From CAVPJW01 sp963705525 (lineage in GTDB: Bacteria; Acidobacteriota; Vicinamibacteria; Vicinamibacterales; CAVPJW01): a stretch of DNA of 64,000 nucleotides. Shown one piece after another: positions 46,912 through 56,819 of the stretch. The DNA lies in assembly GCA_963705525.1 (NCBI GenBank), contig CAVPJW010000004.1, forward strand, positions 1,612,001-1,676,000, in the 5' to 3' direction. Numbering within the stretch: position 1 is the stretch's first letter; each line of letters starts with the position of its first letter. Made by a program: the position numbers and the translations under genes. The notes under the pieces are model-generated. The model had not been told where the DNA came from and did no database searches. It was given only the letters and a program-made list of their open reading frames with translations.

Positions 46912-46995
46912 GTAGTTCTTTAGTTCTTGGTTCTTTAGTTCTTGGTTCTTGCTAGTTCTTACTAGGAACCAAGAACTAAACTACCAGGAACTGCG
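46912..46995. repeat. TTCTTGG/CCAAGAA repeat cluster, copy C, with 15-bp perfect inverted repeat
   Basis: Contains TTTAGTTCTTGGTTC (46934-46948) and its perfect reverse complement (46966-46980), with a 17-nt loop. Further AGTTCTT units flank it. It lies between two convergent genes, and the pgeF-like stop codon (46962-46964) is in the loop, so the repeat encodes the last residues of that protein. It could act as a two-way terminator or RNA stabiliser. Confidence 0.7.
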
Positions 46996-47810
46996 GCATC
47001 AGTTCTCATCCGTATCACCCCTGCCATCCGGCCGGTTCCCGCTCCATCTCTTCGGTAGGAATAGAAAAGGTCGCCGTGAGTCGCCGTGCAGAGGGCAGAC
47101 ACGTGAATCCGGGCCGGGTCGAGCCCGGCATCGATCAGCTGATCGCGTGTCGCACGCCAGAGATCGAGGCGTAATCCGGCCGGGAGCTCGGAGTGAGAGG
47201 TGAACCACCGCTCTACGCTCTTCCGGGAATGGCCTGCTTCGAGGAACGCCTCGCGGAGCTCGCCGCCCACCTGATAGCAGCACGGACCGATGCTCGGTCC
47301 AATGGCTGCCACGATGTCGCCAGCACGCGCACCGAACTCCCGCGCGAGCACTCCGACCGCCCGGCGCGCAATGCCGAGCGCCGTTCCGCGCCAGCCGGCA
47401 TGGACGGCTGCCACCGCAGGACGATGGGCGTCTGCCAACAGCAAGGGCACGCAGTCTGCCGTCTGGACGGCCAGGGCGAGACTGCCGTCATCCGTCGTCA
47501 GCATGTCGGCTTCCGTTCGAGGCGCGACGGCCGCCGCGTGGGTCGCCGCACATCTGAAGATGGCGGCGCTGTCGCCATGAACCTGCGCCACCCGACGCAG
47601 GCGTTCCGGACCCACGTCGACCAGCCGGGCGACCTCCGCCCACCCGTCGCCGTCGGTGTCGGCAGCCGAGCCTAGACGAAGCTGCCGGGTCGTGAAGGCG
47701 TGGTAAGCAATCCCCTCGAGAGCCTGACACTTCAGAACGGCTCCCCAGGGCTCTCGCATCCAGCGAAAACCGTCGGGTGAGACGATCGGCGTCGGAGACT
47801 GCCCGGTCAT
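46962..47810 (-). CDS. pgeF: Laccase-domain protein / peptidoglycan editing factor (YfiH, PgeF family)
   Basis: Protein of 282 residues. Conserved VQTADCVPLLLAD, AAVHAGWRGTALGI, IGPSIGPCCYQVG and LCTATHGDLFYSYRRDGAGTGRMAG carry the copper/zinc-ligand Cys and His of the family. In E. coli YfiH removes L-Ser mis-incorporated into peptidoglycan precursors; other members have purine-nucleoside activity. The start ATG at 47810 fits the family; an open frame extends to 48152 but crosses acpS. The C-terminal LVLGS is encoded by repeat copy C. Confidence 0.9.
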   Translation of the reverse strand: MTGQSPTPIVSPDGFRWMREPWGAVLKCQALEGIAYHAFTTRQLRLGSAADTDGDGWAEVARLVDVGPERLRRVAQVHGDSAAIFRCAATHAAAVAPRTEADMLTTDDGSLALAVQTADCVPLLLADAHRPAVAAVHAGWRGTALGIARRAVGVLAREFGARAGDIVAAIGPSIGPCCYQVGGELREAFLEAGHSRKSVERWFTSHSELPAGLRLDLWRATRDQLIDAGLDPARIHVSALCTATHGDLFYSYRRDGAGTGRMAGVIRMRTDAAVPGSLVLGS

Positions 47811-47868
47811 GAGATGATCTCTTCTCCTGCAGATTGACCAGCGCGCCAAATCATATGACCATTCTCCC

Positions 47869-48249
47869 ATGACCATCGTCGGGGTCGGACTCGATGCGAC
47901 CGAGATTCCAAGAATTGAGCAGTCGGTCGAACGATTCGGCGACAGATTCCTGCGGCGCGTGTTCACCGATGGTGAAATCGCGTACTGCAACCGGCGGCGA
48001 CATCCGGCGCAGCACTTGGCCGGTCGCTTCGCGGCCAAGGAAGCCGCGATGAAGGCGCTCGGGACTGGCCATTCCCGCGGCGTTCTGTGGCGGGATATCG
48101 AGGTCACGCGACGTGGTGGTCCTCCGCAATTGCTCTTCCACGGTAACGCCATGCGTCGCTACGACCTGTTGGGCGCTCGACAGGCTGTCCTGACGATTAC
48201 GCACACCGACACGCTCGCGCTCGCGCACGTCATACTGATCGGCGAGTGA
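47869..48249 (+). CDS. acpS: Holo-[acyl-carrier-protein] synthase
   Basis: Transfers 4'-phosphopantetheine from CoA to apo-ACP. It has 126 residues: the N-terminal VGVGLDATEIPRIE carries the magnesium-binding Asp; GRFAAKEAAMKALGTG carries the Glu and Lys of the active site. Divergent from the pgeF-like gene, with 58 nt between starts. Confidence 0.95.
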   Translation: MTIVGVGLDATEIPRIEQSVERFGDRFLRRVFTDGEIAYCNRRRHPAQHLAGRFAAKEAAMKALGTGHSRGVLWRDIEVTRRGGPPQLLFHGNAMRRYDLLGARQAVLTITHTDTLALAHVILIGE

Positions 48250-48477
48250 ACGCGCGGCTGGTCGTCAACGGCAGTTTCCATTTCCCACCTGCCAGATAAC
48301 CCGGCGAGTTCCGACGTGCGCGGCGAGCACCTGCAGTTCGTTCATCGTCAATCATTTGCACGATCGACATTCGAGGGCGCGCAGTCGGCATTCCTCATGC
48401 ACAAGCGTTGCGTGGATCGCGGAAGCGCGCCGCGCATCACAGCCGGCGAAAATCGGCGATCTCTCGAAGGAGTCTTC

Positions 48478-48780
48478 ATGCAGGTCAAGATTTCTCCAAA
48501 CGACAAGGGCAACCCACCGGGCAAGCTCGCAGATGCGGAACTGCACTTCGAAGACGGAGCGCTCGACGGGCTCAAGCTGATCGGGTTTGGCATATGGGAG
48601 CGGCGGAGCGGGTCGGGCCGGAACGTCACCTTTCCAGCGCGCCAGTACTCCGTCAACGGCGAGCGGCGAAGCTTCGCGCTGCTCAGGCCGATCGGCGACG
48701 TGGCGGCTCAGGAGCGGGTTCGCGAGCTCATTCTGCAAGCGTACCAGGAGTACGAGGAGCGCGCCGCCATCGCGAGCTGA
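48478..48780 (+). CDS. Small protein with a SpoVG-like domain
   Basis: Protein of 100 residues. The pattern of an N-terminal beta strand, ALDGLKLIGFGIWERRSG, VTFPARQY and a C-terminal amphipathic helix VRELILQAYQEYEE resembles the SpoVG/septation-protein fold (RNA/DNA-binding in Bacillus and Borrelia), but conservation is weak, so the link is tentative. GAAGGAG lies 6 nt before ATG 48478; the frame is open back to 48316 without a good start. It is convergent with the radical SAM gene (39-nt gap). Confidence 0.65.
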   Translation: MQVKISPNDKGNPPGKLADAELHFEDGALDGLKLIGFGIWERRSGSGRNVTFPARQYSVNGERRSFALLRPIGDVAAQERVRELILQAYQEYEERAAIAS

Positions 48781-48819
48781 GGACGGGAAGGGTCTCGGGA
48801 CCGGCTGAGCTCGGTTCGG

Positions 48820-50574
48820 TCAAACCGATTCGGGCAGGAACCGTGCGTTCTCGGCCTGGCGCTTGGGTGGGAGTGTCCATTCCTCTCGAATGCTCTTGGC
48901 GAACTCGTTGCGGAAGAAGTCGTGCTTCATGCCGCCGTCGATGATGTCCCACGGAAGTATCTTGTCCGTGGAGCGGTCGCGAAAGACGTAGAAGTCCGCA
49001 TCGACGCCCGTAGTCTGCACGGCGCGCCGCCAGTCGCCCCCATTCTGCTCAGCGGCTTCAATGGCCGGCGCCACGCGTCGATCGCCGAGCGATAAGAGGG
49101 CCTGGTAGAAGGAGTGTCGCTCCGACTTGATGTTGAAGTAAACGTTGTCGATATCGGCGAACAGGGACTTGAGGCGACGGACCTTTTTCTCGGTCACGGC
49201 AGGCGCTTCCATGGGCAGCCACTGATACGTCGTGCCCGGCTTCGGGATGAGAGGGTTGACGCTTCCGACGATCCGGCCAATCCGACCGCGGCCGCGCGCG
49301 TACTTCAGCATGCGTTCGCGAATCTCGAGTGTCAGGTCGCGAATGGCGACAAGGTCTTCGTCTGTTTCTGTCGGGAGGCCGATCATGAAGTACAGCTTCA
49401 GGCTTTCGATGCCGCTCGAGAAGATCAGGTCTGCGCGCTCGCGGATTTCGTCGTTCGTAATGGTCTTGTTGATCACCCGCCTCAGACGATCCGACCCTGT
49501 TTCCGGCGCGATGGTCAGGGTCCGTTCGCCGCTCTCATACAGGCACGACACGATGGCCGGGGTGAGATCGTCGAGCCGCAGCGAGGCGGGGCTGATCGAG
49601 TACCCCAGAGCCGCCAGCCGCTTGAGGATGTACTCGATCTCCGGATGATCGCAGAGGGCGATCGACACCAGCCCGACACGGCTGGCTGACGGGCGGGCCT
49701 GCTCGGCGCGCGCCAGTATCCGCTCCGCGGGAAACGCGCGCACAGGAAGGTAGTTGTAGCCGGCCCAGCAGAACCGGCACAGGTTCGCGCATCCGCGAAC
49801 CACCTCGATCAGGAGCCGCGAACCGAATTCGGTGTCCGGGGTGAAGATCGACGTGCACGGAGGTTCGACCATCTCCGCCGCTCGAATCGCGGCCTTGCGC
49901 ACCGTGGGCGGTGCCGATGTGCCGGCCGCGACGGAGAACCGGTCGATCGTGCCGTCGGCGGCGTAGTCGAGCTCGTAGAAGGACGGGATATAGAACCCCG
50001 TCTCCTGGGCGAGCCGCTTCAGCACGGCTGGCCGCTCGCTCTCCGTCCGGAGTGCGGAGACGAGGGAGGGCACGAGCATCTCGCCCTCGCCCGCCGCCAC
50101 GACATCGACGAACAGCGCGAGCGGCTCGGGGTTGACGAACGTCACGGCGCCGCCAAGCACGACCAGCGGATGGCGCGACGACCGCTCCCTTGCGTAGACC
50201 GGCAGCCCAGACAGGCGGAGCATGGTGAGGATGTTCGTGTAGTCCCACTCGAACGACACGGAGAAGGCCAGGACGTCGAACTCTTCGACAGGCGTCTGCG
50301 ACTCGATGGTGACAATGCGCACGCCGGATTCGCGAAGGCTCTGGAGCTCCTGCTTGGGAGGGAGGAACACGCGCTCGCACACGACGTCTTCGTCGGCATT
50401 GAACAGCTGATAGACCGTCTGGAACCCGAGGTTCGACATGCCCACGTAATACGTGTTCGGGAACGCGAGGGCGACGCGCAGTCGGTCGCCGTGCGGCCGG
50501 CGCACGTAGCCCACCTCGCGCGACAGGACCTCTCGTGCGCGCTCGCGCAGCTCCCAGGATTTCATCGATGGCAA
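48820..50574 (-). CDS. B12-binding-type radical SAM protein (TIGR03960 family)
   Basis: Protein of 584 residues. It has an N-terminal cobalamin-binding-like Rossmann region (LRVALAFPNTYYVGMSNLGFQ split by the family's loop; LGGAVTFVNPEP) and a radical SAM core with CANLCRFC (C-x3-C-x2-C). The core ends with GLPTETDEDL and RIVGSVNPLIPKPGTTYQW. TIGR03960 proteins are often followed by a DUF2344 partner and RNase E/G; neither is here. Start is 50574, or 50565 at the second Met. Function is unknown. Confidence 0.87.
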   Translation of the reverse strand: MPSMKSWELRERAREVLSREVGYVRRPHGDRLRVALAFPNTYYVGMSNLGFQTVYQLFNADEDVVCERVFLPPKQELQSLRESGVRIVTIESQTPVEEFDVLAFSVSFEWDYTNILTMLRLSGLPVYARERSSRHPLVVLGGAVTFVNPEPLALFVDVVAAGEGEMLVPSLVSALRTESERPAVLKRLAQETGFYIPSFYELDYAADGTIDRFSVAAGTSAPPTVRKAAIRAAEMVEPPCTSIFTPDTEFGSRLLIEVVRGCANLCRFCWAGYNYLPVRAFPAERILARAEQARPSASRVGLVSIALCDHPEIEYILKRLAALGYSISPASLRLDDLTPAIVSCLYESGERTLTIAPETGSDRLRRVINKTITNDEIRERADLIFSSGIESLKLYFMIGLPTETDEDLVAIRDLTLEIRERMLKYARGRGRIGRIVGSVNPLIPKPGTTYQWLPMEAPAVTEKKVRRLKSLFADIDNVYFNIKSERHSFYQALLSLGDRRVAPAIEAAEQNGGDWRRAVQTTGVDADFYVFRDRSTDKILPWDIIDGGMKHDFFRNEFAKSIREEWTLPPKRQAENARFLPESV

Positions 50575-50685
50575 CTCGACCAGCCGACAACCTGCAGCAA
50601 AGACCGCCGCCCTTCCGCAGCCTGATGCTGCGGCGTCGGCGTTCGCGGTTGCCGTGGATGTTCCTAATCTATCACGACGATCGAG

Positions 50686-50714
50686 GCCGGGCCGGCGTGG
50701 CGTGCCGGCCCGGC
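50686..50714 (-). terminator. Strong hairpin downstream of ftsZ (no T-run)
   Basis: GCCGGGCCGGC (50686-50696) and GCCGGCCCGGC (50704-50714) form a perfect 11-bp stem with a 7-nt loop, about 43 nt after the ftsZ stop. No T-tract follows on the minus strand, so it is a possible end of the dcw transcript or a protective 3' hairpin. Confidence 0.45.
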
Positions 50715-50756
50715 AGGTGCTTCGGCGAATTCAGGGAGGACGGTGCAATCGATGAA

Positions 50757-52025
50757 CTACTGCTCCTGCCTTCTGAGGAAAGCGGGCACATCGAGTGGTG
50801 ACGACGCTTCGGTGCTCTCGCTCTCAGAGCCGGCGCCGGGCATCGAAAGTGCGGAGGCGGCCTCGGATGGCATTTCGATGATGGGTCTGCGCGAAATGGA
50901 GAACCGCGGCGAGACTGCAGTCGCCTCGGTCTGGCTCCTGAGCTTGGCCGTGTAGTCGTGGAGATCGACGGGTGTCGTCTGTGCTCCGGGGGCGGCGCGA
51001 TTCCCTCGACCCAGGTCGAAGCCCGTCGCGATGACGGTGATCTTCACCCGTCCCTCGAGCCGCGGATCGACCACCGCGCCAAAGATGATGTTGGCCTCGT
51101 CGTGGGCCGCTTCCTGGATGATGCACGACGCCTCGCTGACTTCCACGAGCGAGAGGTCGCTGCCGCCGGTGACATTGATGATCACGCCGCGTGCGCCCTG
51201 AACCGACGCGCCTTCGAGCAGCGGGCTCGAGATGGCCAGCCGCGCGGCATTGATGGCGCGCGACTCGCCCGACGAGATGCCGGTGCCCATCATGGCGACG
51301 CCCATGCCGGACATGATCGTCTTCACGTCCGCGAAGTCGAGGTTGATCAGGCCCGGCACCAGGATGAGGTCCGAGATGCCCTGAATCGCCTGACGCAGCA
51401 CATCGTCGGCCGTGCTGAACGCGTCGGTGAGCGAAGTCGTGCGCTCGATGATCGACAGCAGGCGCTCGTTGGGAATGGTGATGACCGTGTCCACGCACTC
51501 GCGCAGGGCCTCGAGCCCGAGCTCGGCCTGCATGGCCCTCTTCTTCCCCTCGAACGTGAACGGCCGTGTGACGACGGCCACCGTCAGCGCGCCGAGCTCC
51601 GAGGCGAGGCTCGCGATGATCGGCGCGGCTCCCGTTCCCGTGCCGCCGCCGAGGCCGGTCGTCACGAACACCATGTCCGCGCCAGTGAGCGCCTGGATGA
51701 TCTTGTCCGTGTCTTCGAGCGCTGCCTGCCGTCCGACGTTGGGATCGGCGCCGGCGCCGAGCCCCTTCGTGAGCTTCCCTCCGATCTGCAGCTTGACGTG
51801 CGCCGAGTTGTTTTGCAGCGCCTGCAGATCGGTGTTGGCAACGATGAACTCGACGCCGTCGAGACCCACCTGGACCATGCGGTTGACGGCGTTCCCGCCG
51901 CCGCCGCCGACGCCGATGACTTTGATACGTGCTCCTGTGCGCGCCTCTTCCTCGAGCGTCAGCCTGAGCGCCTGAAGCCGCTCCATCTCGTTGGCGTAAG
52001 GTCCCATCTGTTGGAGGTCTGCCAT
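50757..52025 (-). CDS. ftsZ: Cell-division tubulin homologue FtsZ
   Basis: GTPase that forms the Z-ring. Length 422 residues. [11 protein letters not shown], the tubulin signature [10 protein letters not shown], and the T7 loop [11 protein letters not shown] are intact. A variable linker leads to the C-terminal peptide [11 protein letters not shown], which binds FtsA. AAGGAGA lies 7 nt before the ATG. Last gene of the dcw cluster, 11 nt after ftsA. Confidence 0.98.
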   Translation of the reverse strand: MADLQQMGPYANEMERLQALRLTLEEEARTGARIKVIGVGGGGGNAVNRMVQVGLDGVEFIVANTDLQALQNNSAHVKLQIGGKLTKGLGAGADPNVGRQAALEDTDKIIQALTGADMVFVTTGLGGGTGTGAAPIIASLASELGALTVAVVTRPFTFEGKKRAMQAELGLEALRECVDTVITIPNERLLSIIERTTSLTDAFSTADDVLRQAIQGISDLILVPGLINLDFADVKTIMSGMGVAMMGTGISSGESRAINAARLAISSPLLEGASVQGARGVIINVTGGSDLSLVEVSEASCIIQEAAHDEANIIFGAVVDPRLEGRVKITVIATGFDLGRGNRAAPGAQTTPVDLHDYTAKLRSQTEATAVSPRFSISRRPIIEMPSEAASALSMPGAGSESESTEASSPLDVPAFLRRQEQ

Positions 52026-52036
52026 CGAATGTCTCC

Positions 52037-53296
52037 TTAACCCTGAAAGAACTCTTTGAAGAGTCCGCGAAGCCGGCCGGCGACGCGGCCGATTGCACCG
52101 GCTCCCACCATGCGCGGCGGCTCGTCCGCGTGGTTGCGGTGACCGTAGAGCACGAGCCCGACGCCTGTCGCAAAGCTCGGACTGTTGACATGGTCGGCAA
52201 GGCCGCCCACTCCAATGGGGCAGCCGCGCCGGATGGGCAGATCGAAGATCTGCTCCGCGATCTCAGGCATGCCTTCGAGGATCGCCCCGCCGCCCGTGAG
52301 CACGATGCCCGAGTTGAGCGACTTCTCGCAGCCGGCGCGCCGTATCTCGTCCCAGACGAGGTGGAAGATTTCTTCGGCCCTCGGCTGCAGGATCTCCGAC
52401 AGGATGCGACGCGCCATCACCCGCGCGCGCCGTCCACCGACGCTCGCCACCTCGATGGTCTCGTCCTCCCCGACCATCGCGGAGAGCGCGCAGCCGCACT
52501 TTCTCTTGATCTTTTCCGCGTCCGGGATGGGCGTCCGTAGACCAACGGCGATGTCACTGGTGAAGTGGTCGCCACCAACACCAATGACCCCGGTGTGCCA
52601 GAGACTGCCACGCTCGAAGATCGCCAGATCGGTCGTGCCGCCGCCGATATCGACGAGCGCCACGCCGAGCTCGCGCTCATCCTGGGTCAGCACGGATTCG
52701 CTGGCGGCGAGCTGCTCGATCACCGTGTCTTCCACCGACACGCCGGCGCGATTGACGCACGCCACGATGTTCTGCGTCGATGACACCGTGCCCGTCACGA
52801 TGTGCACGTTGACTTCGAGGCGCGCGCCGGTCATCCCGACGGGCGCCGTGATGCCGTCCTGTTCATCCACCACAAAGTCCTGCGGCAGGACATGGAGGAT
52901 CTCCCGCCCGTTCGGCAGTGCGACGGCCTTGGCCGCGTCGATGGCGCGCCGGACGTCGTCGCGTGTGACTTCGCGGTTCTTGCCCGCGACCGCCACGACG
53001 CCGCGGCTGTTGAACCCCTTGATGTACGGTCCCGAGACGGCGAGATGAACGGAATCGATTTCGACGCCCGCCATCATCTCTGCCTCTTCGATGGCCTTCT
53101 TGATCGACTCGACCGCCGCTTCGAGGTTGACGACGACGCCGCGCCGGATACCCTTCGACTCGGCCACGCCGATGCCGATAATCTCGAGGTCGCCCTCCTC
53201 CATGATCTCGGCGACGATGGCCCCGATCTTGGAAGTCCCCACGTCGAGGCCGACCAGGTATCGCTCTTTATGTCCCACGTAGCCTCCGAAGCTCAC
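52037..53296 (-). CDS. ftsA: Cell-division actin homologue FtsA
   Basis: Tethers FtsZ to the membrane. Protein of 419 residues with actin-fold motifs: [16 protein letters not shown] (phosphate 1), [18 protein letters not shown] (phosphate 2), and [12 protein letters not shown] (adenosine). It has the SHS2-containing 1C domain and the C-terminal amphipathic targeting helix ([10 protein letters not shown]). Located between ftsQ and ftsZ, the standard order. Confidence 0.97.
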   Translation of the reverse strand: MSFGGYVGHKERYLVGLDVGTSKIGAIVAEIMEEGDLEIIGIGVAESKGIRRGVVVNLEAAVESIKKAIEEAEMMAGVEIDSVHLAVSGPYIKGFNSRGVVAVAGKNREVTRDDVRRAIDAAKAVALPNGREILHVLPQDFVVDEQDGITAPVGMTGARLEVNVHIVTGTVSSTQNIVACVNRAGVSVEDTVIEQLAASESVLTQDERELGVALVDIGGGTTDLAIFERGSLWHTGVIGVGGDHFTSDIAVGLRTPIPDAEKIKRKCGCALSAMVGEDETIEVASVGGRRARVMARRILSEILQPRAEEIFHLVWDEIRRAGCEKSLNSGIVLTGGGAILEGMPEIAEQIFDLPIRRGCPIGVGGLADHVNSPSFATGVGLVLYGHRNHADEPPRMVGAGAIGRVAGRLRGLFKEFFQG

Positions 53297-53300
53297 CGAA

Positions 53301-54185
53301 TCAAGTGCGTCGTCGCGTTCGGACCGCCGTCGGCTGGGCGGTCGCCCTGGCGGCGCCCGATCCGGGCCGGCCGACTGGTCTCACGTACACGCGATCGTCG
53401 AAACGCAGGTCCACGTACTCGATGTCCGGAACCCGCTCGTGCAGAACCGGGGCAAGATCGATGAACGACTGTAGTCGTTCGAGAAAGCGATCGTCCCCCA
53501 GGCGGATGAGTGCCGTCTCGCCCTCGAGCACGACGACGGCATCGCGCCTGTTCGACACGTCGATCTGCGAAATCCTGCGCGCCAGATCCCGGCGCGGCGC
53601 CACCGCAGTCAGCAGGCGTGCGGCCAGCGCGGCCCGGTTGCCATCGACGGTCGGCCCGCCGTCATTGGGTGCGGCGTCGAGACCATCGATGATCGGCAGG
53701 TCGAACTCAGAATAGTGCGGACCGTACTGGTCGATGATCGTGCCGGCACCGTCCACCAGATACAGCTCCCGGCCCAGGCGTCCGATGCCGATGGGCGTGC
53801 GCTCGGCGACGGTCACGATGACCGTCGAGGGAAGCGTGCGTCTCAGCTCAGCCCTCGCGACCCACGGGGACTCGAGCAGCTTCAAGCGCCAGCCTTCGAG
53901 GTCGGCGGTCGCGATGTTCATGCCGCGAAGACCGTCCAGCGTGGCGAGCACCTCGCCCGTTGAGAGCCGCTCGTTGCCGCGGACCACGATGCGCCCGACC
54001 TGAAACTGCCGCGCATTCTGAAAAAGGCTCCAGCCGCGATAGGCGCCATAGCCGATCGCAATCGCGATGGCCGCGCTGCGTGCGACCCGAAGCAGCAGAC
54101 TCGTCGACAGATGACGCTTGCGCCCCGGCTTGAGGTGCGCGCGGCGGAATCGGCGATCGGCGGGAACTGCAACAGGCACGGTCAA
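53301..54185 (-). CDS. ftsQ: Cell-division protein FtsQ
   Basis: Bitopic divisome protein linking early and late division proteins. It has 294 residues: a basic cytosolic N-terminus, one membrane helix near residue 35-50, a POTRA domain (FQVGRIVVRGNERLSTGEVL; about 75-145), and a beta domain. The C-terminus is Arg-rich. It overlaps murC by 4 nt. murB and ddl, often between murC and ftsQ, are missing. Confidence 0.92.
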   Translation of the reverse strand: MTVPVAVPADRRFRRAHLKPGRKRHLSTSLLLRVARSAAIAIAIGYGAYRGWSLFQNARQFQVGRIVVRGNERLSTGEVLATLDGLRGMNIATADLEGWRLKLLESPWVARAELRRTLPSTVIVTVAERTPIGIGRLGRELYLVDGAGTIIDQYGPHYSEFDLPIIDGLDAAPNDGGPTVDGNRAALAARLLTAVAPRRDLARRISQIDVSNRRDAVVVLEGETALIRLGDDRFLERLQSFIDLAPVLHERVPDIEYVDLRFDDRVYVRPVGRPGSGAARATAQPTAVRTRRRT

Positions 54186-55651
54186 CTCTCATCGCCCCGC
54201 GGCGCGTGCGGTGGACGGGACAGCTCGCGGATCAGCTCGTCCGGAACAGCCGCGATCGACCCCGCTCCGATAGTCAGGATCGTGTCGCCGGGCCGCGCGG
54301 CGATGGCCAGCACGCGCGGCAGATTCTTGACGTCGGACACAACCTCCACGGGCACCGCAGTGGCGCACCGCACCGCTGCCGCAAGCGCCTCAGTCGTGAC
54401 ACCGGGGATCGGCGCTTCGCTTGCGGCATAGATGTCTGTCAGCCAGATCGCGTCCGCTCCGGACAGCGCGGGTCCGAAGGCGTCGAGCAGCTGCGCGGTC
54501 CGGCTGTATCGATGCGGCTGAAACGCGACGAGCAGCCGGCCCTGTGCCATGCGACGAACGCTGTCGAGAACCGCCGCAATCTCGGTCGGGTGATGGCCGT
54601 AGTCATCGATGACTTGAATACCGTTGACCACACCACGCCGTTCGAGTCGCCTGTCGGCGCCGCGGAAGAGCGCGAGCGCGGCGATGCTGCGATCGAGCCC
54701 CACGCCGCAGAGCGCGCCGACCGCAAGCGCTGCGAGCGCGTTCTGCAGGTTGTGCCGGCCCGGCACCTGCAGCCTGAGCGTGTGCGTTGTCATCGTTTTG
54801 ACGGGCGACGAGGCGAGCGCCGTGGACATTTCCAGCATCCGGGCGCTCAGACTGACCTCGCATCGCCCCGAAAACGGTTCGAGCACGAGCCGACGCCCGG
54901 ACACGTCCGCATCGGCAGAGTCGAGACCGTAGGTCACGACCGGTCGAGTGATGCGAGGAAGCACTTCTCGCACGTGGAGATCGTCCATGCACATCACGAG
55001 CGCCCCGTTGTGGGGCACCTTGTTGGCAAAGGCCACAAACGCCTCTGTCAGTCGTTCAAACGTGCCGTAGGTGTCCAGGTGCTCGTAATCGATGTTCGTC
55101 ACGACGGCGATCGTCGGCGAGAGCTTTAGAAACGACCCGTCGCTCTCGTCCGCCTCGACGACCATCACTGGCCCTGATCCCACACGCACGTTGCTGCCAA
55201 ACGCGCTGAACCGCGCGCCGATCACGGCCGTGGGATCGAGTCCGGCGTGCTCGAGCGTGAAGGCGATCATCGACGTGGTCGTTGTCTTCCCGTGCGCGCC
55301 AGCGACAGCGATGCCCAAATGGGTCCGGAACACCTCGGCCAGCAGCTCGCCGCGCGACATGATCGGAATCGACAGGCGCCGCGCCTCGACGAGCTCGGGA
55401 TTCGTCTGCTGAATCGCCGACGAGTACGCCACGAGATCCGCTCCTGCCACGTGCTCCGCCCGATGACCCTGGTAGACCCGTACTCCCAGACTGGCAAGTC
55501 GGGAGGTTACCGGCGTCGCCGCGATGTCGGACCCGCTCACCTCGTGTCCACGCCGCACGAGCAACTCTGCGAGCCCGTTCATCCCGCTTCCACCCACGCC
55601 AATGAGATGAATCTGCCGGCCACCGTGTGACAGTTCCTCCACACCCTGCAT
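54182..55651 (-). CDS. murC: UDP-N-acetylmuramate--L-alanine ligase
   Basis: Adds L-Ala to UDP-MurNAc with ATP. Protein of 489 residues. HLIGVGGSGMNGLAELL (UDP-binding), P-loop AGAHGKTTTTSM, and EADESDGSFLKL are intact; the C-terminal DDYGHHPTEIAAVL is diagnostic for MurC. It lies 4 nt after murG. Confidence 0.97.
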   Translation of the reverse strand: MQGVEELSHGGRQIHLIGVGGSGMNGLAELLVRRGHEVSGSDIAATPVTSRLASLGVRVYQGHRAEHVAGADLVAYSSAIQQTNPELVEARRLSIPIMSRGELLAEVFRTHLGIAVAGAHGKTTTTSMIAFTLEHAGLDPTAVIGARFSAFGSNVRVGSGPVMVVEADESDGSFLKLSPTIAVVTNIDYEHLDTYGTFERLTEAFVAFANKVPHNGALVMCMDDLHVREVLPRITRPVVTYGLDSADADVSGRRLVLEPFSGRCEVSLSARMLEMSTALASSPVKTMTTHTLRLQVPGRHNLQNALAALAVGALCGVGLDRSIAALALFRGADRRLERRGVVNGIQVIDDYGHHPTEIAAVLDSVRRMAQGRLLVAFQPHRYSRTAQLLDAFGPALSGADAIWLTDIYAASEAPIPGVTTEALAAAVRCATAVPVEVVSDVKNLPRVLAIAARPGDTILTIGAGSIAAVPDELIRELSRPPHAPRGDES

Positions 55652-55655
55652 CGAC

Positions 55656-56777
55656 CTACGTCGAGGCTGGACGTCTGACGTCGGCTTCGCCGATCAGCTC
55701 GAACGCCCGCTCGACGATCAACTTCGCGGCCTCCGGACGCGCGAGCGTCCATGCGGCCCTGGACATTGCCTGTCTGCGAGCCGGATCGCGCGCCAGCGCA
55801 CCGAGACGCCCGGCGAGTATCGATCCGGTCAGCGTGCTTTGCTCGATGACCTCGGCGGCGCCCGCGGTCGACAGTTGCTGGGCGTTCTTGCGCTGATGGT
55901 CATCCGTCGATCCCGGCAGCGGGACGAGGATCGACGGTCGCGCCGCGGCCGTCACCTCCGCCAGCGTCGTCGCGCCGGCACGGCAGAGCACGAGATCCGC
56001 CGCCTTCATCTCGAGATCCATCCGGTCGATGAACGGTTCCACCCGCACCCGCACTCCGGTCTTCTCATAGGCCGTCCGAACCATGTCGAAGTCGGCGAGG
56101 CCCGTTTGATGCGTGATCTCCATGGCGATTCCCGACTTGACGATCAGCGGGACGGCGTCAGTCATCGCCACGTTGATCGCGTGCGCGCCCTGAGATCCGC
56201 CGAACGCCAGCAGCCGCATCGTTTCGTGCGCCGGTTTCTCCGGCAGCGGCCCGGAGACGACAAACTCGGCCCGCACGGGATTCCCGCTCACGAATCCCTT
56301 CCCGCGAAAATACGGGAGCGTGACCGGATACGTGACAGCGGCCAGCGAAACCAGGCGCGCGAGCAGGCGGTTGGTCAAGCCGGGAACGGCGTTCTGCTCG
56401 AGCACGAGCGTTGGCACGTTGCGCATGATTGCCGCGGCCACAACGGGACCGGAGCTGTATCCCCCGAGGCCAATGACGAGGTCCGGCCTTCGGCGCCGAA
56501 CGAGCAGCCACGCGTCGGCGCCGCTCGCCGGCAGCGTCAACAGACCCCGCACGAGCTTGATCGGCGACTTCCCTTTCAAGCCGGCGCTCCGCAGGAAATC
56601 CAGCTCGAACCCGGCGGCTGGCACGACGCGCGCCTCCAGGCCTCGCCTCGTGCCGGCAAAGGTCACGACGGCGTCCGGACGACGGCGGAGCATCTCGCGG
56701 GCCACCGCGAGACCCGGAAAGACATGCCCTCCCGTCCCGCCGCCCGCAATCACCACCCGGAGTGGTCGATCGCTCAA
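55656..56777 (-). CDS. murG: Lipid II synthase MurG (UDP-GlcNAc transferase)
   Basis: Peripheral membrane GT28 enzyme that adds GlcNAc to lipid I. It has 373 residues: GGGTGGHVFPGLAVA (N-terminal G-loop), LGGYSSGPVVAAA, GGSQGAHAIN and the C-terminal donor site CRAGATTLAEV with PLPGSTDDHQRKNA. Confidence 0.97.
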   Translation of the reverse strand: MSDRPLRVVIAGGGTGGHVFPGLAVAREMLRRRPDAVVTFAGTRRGLEARVVPAAGFELDFLRSAGLKGKSPIKLVRGLLTLPASGADAWLLVRRRRPDLVIGLGGYSSGPVVAAAIMRNVPTLVLEQNAVPGLTNRLLARLVSLAAVTYPVTLPYFRGKGFVSGNPVRAEFVVSGPLPEKPAHETMRLLAFGGSQGAHAINVAMTDAVPLIVKSGIAMEITHQTGLADFDMVRTAYEKTGVRVRVEPFIDRMDLEMKAADLVLCRAGATTLAEVTAAARPSILVPLPGSTDDHQRKNAQQLSTAGAAEVIEQSTLTGSILAGRLGALARDPARRQAMSRAAWTLARPEAAKLIVERAFELIGEADVRRPAST

Positions 56778-56819
56778 GCGCCGCCACCCGCACCGGCCGA
56801 TCGATCGGGTCCGGCATCC

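Noticed and set aside
47869..48152. Extended pgeF frame reaching over acpS
   Set aside because: acpS on the plus strand is a clear gene and the family N-terminus matches ATG 47810.
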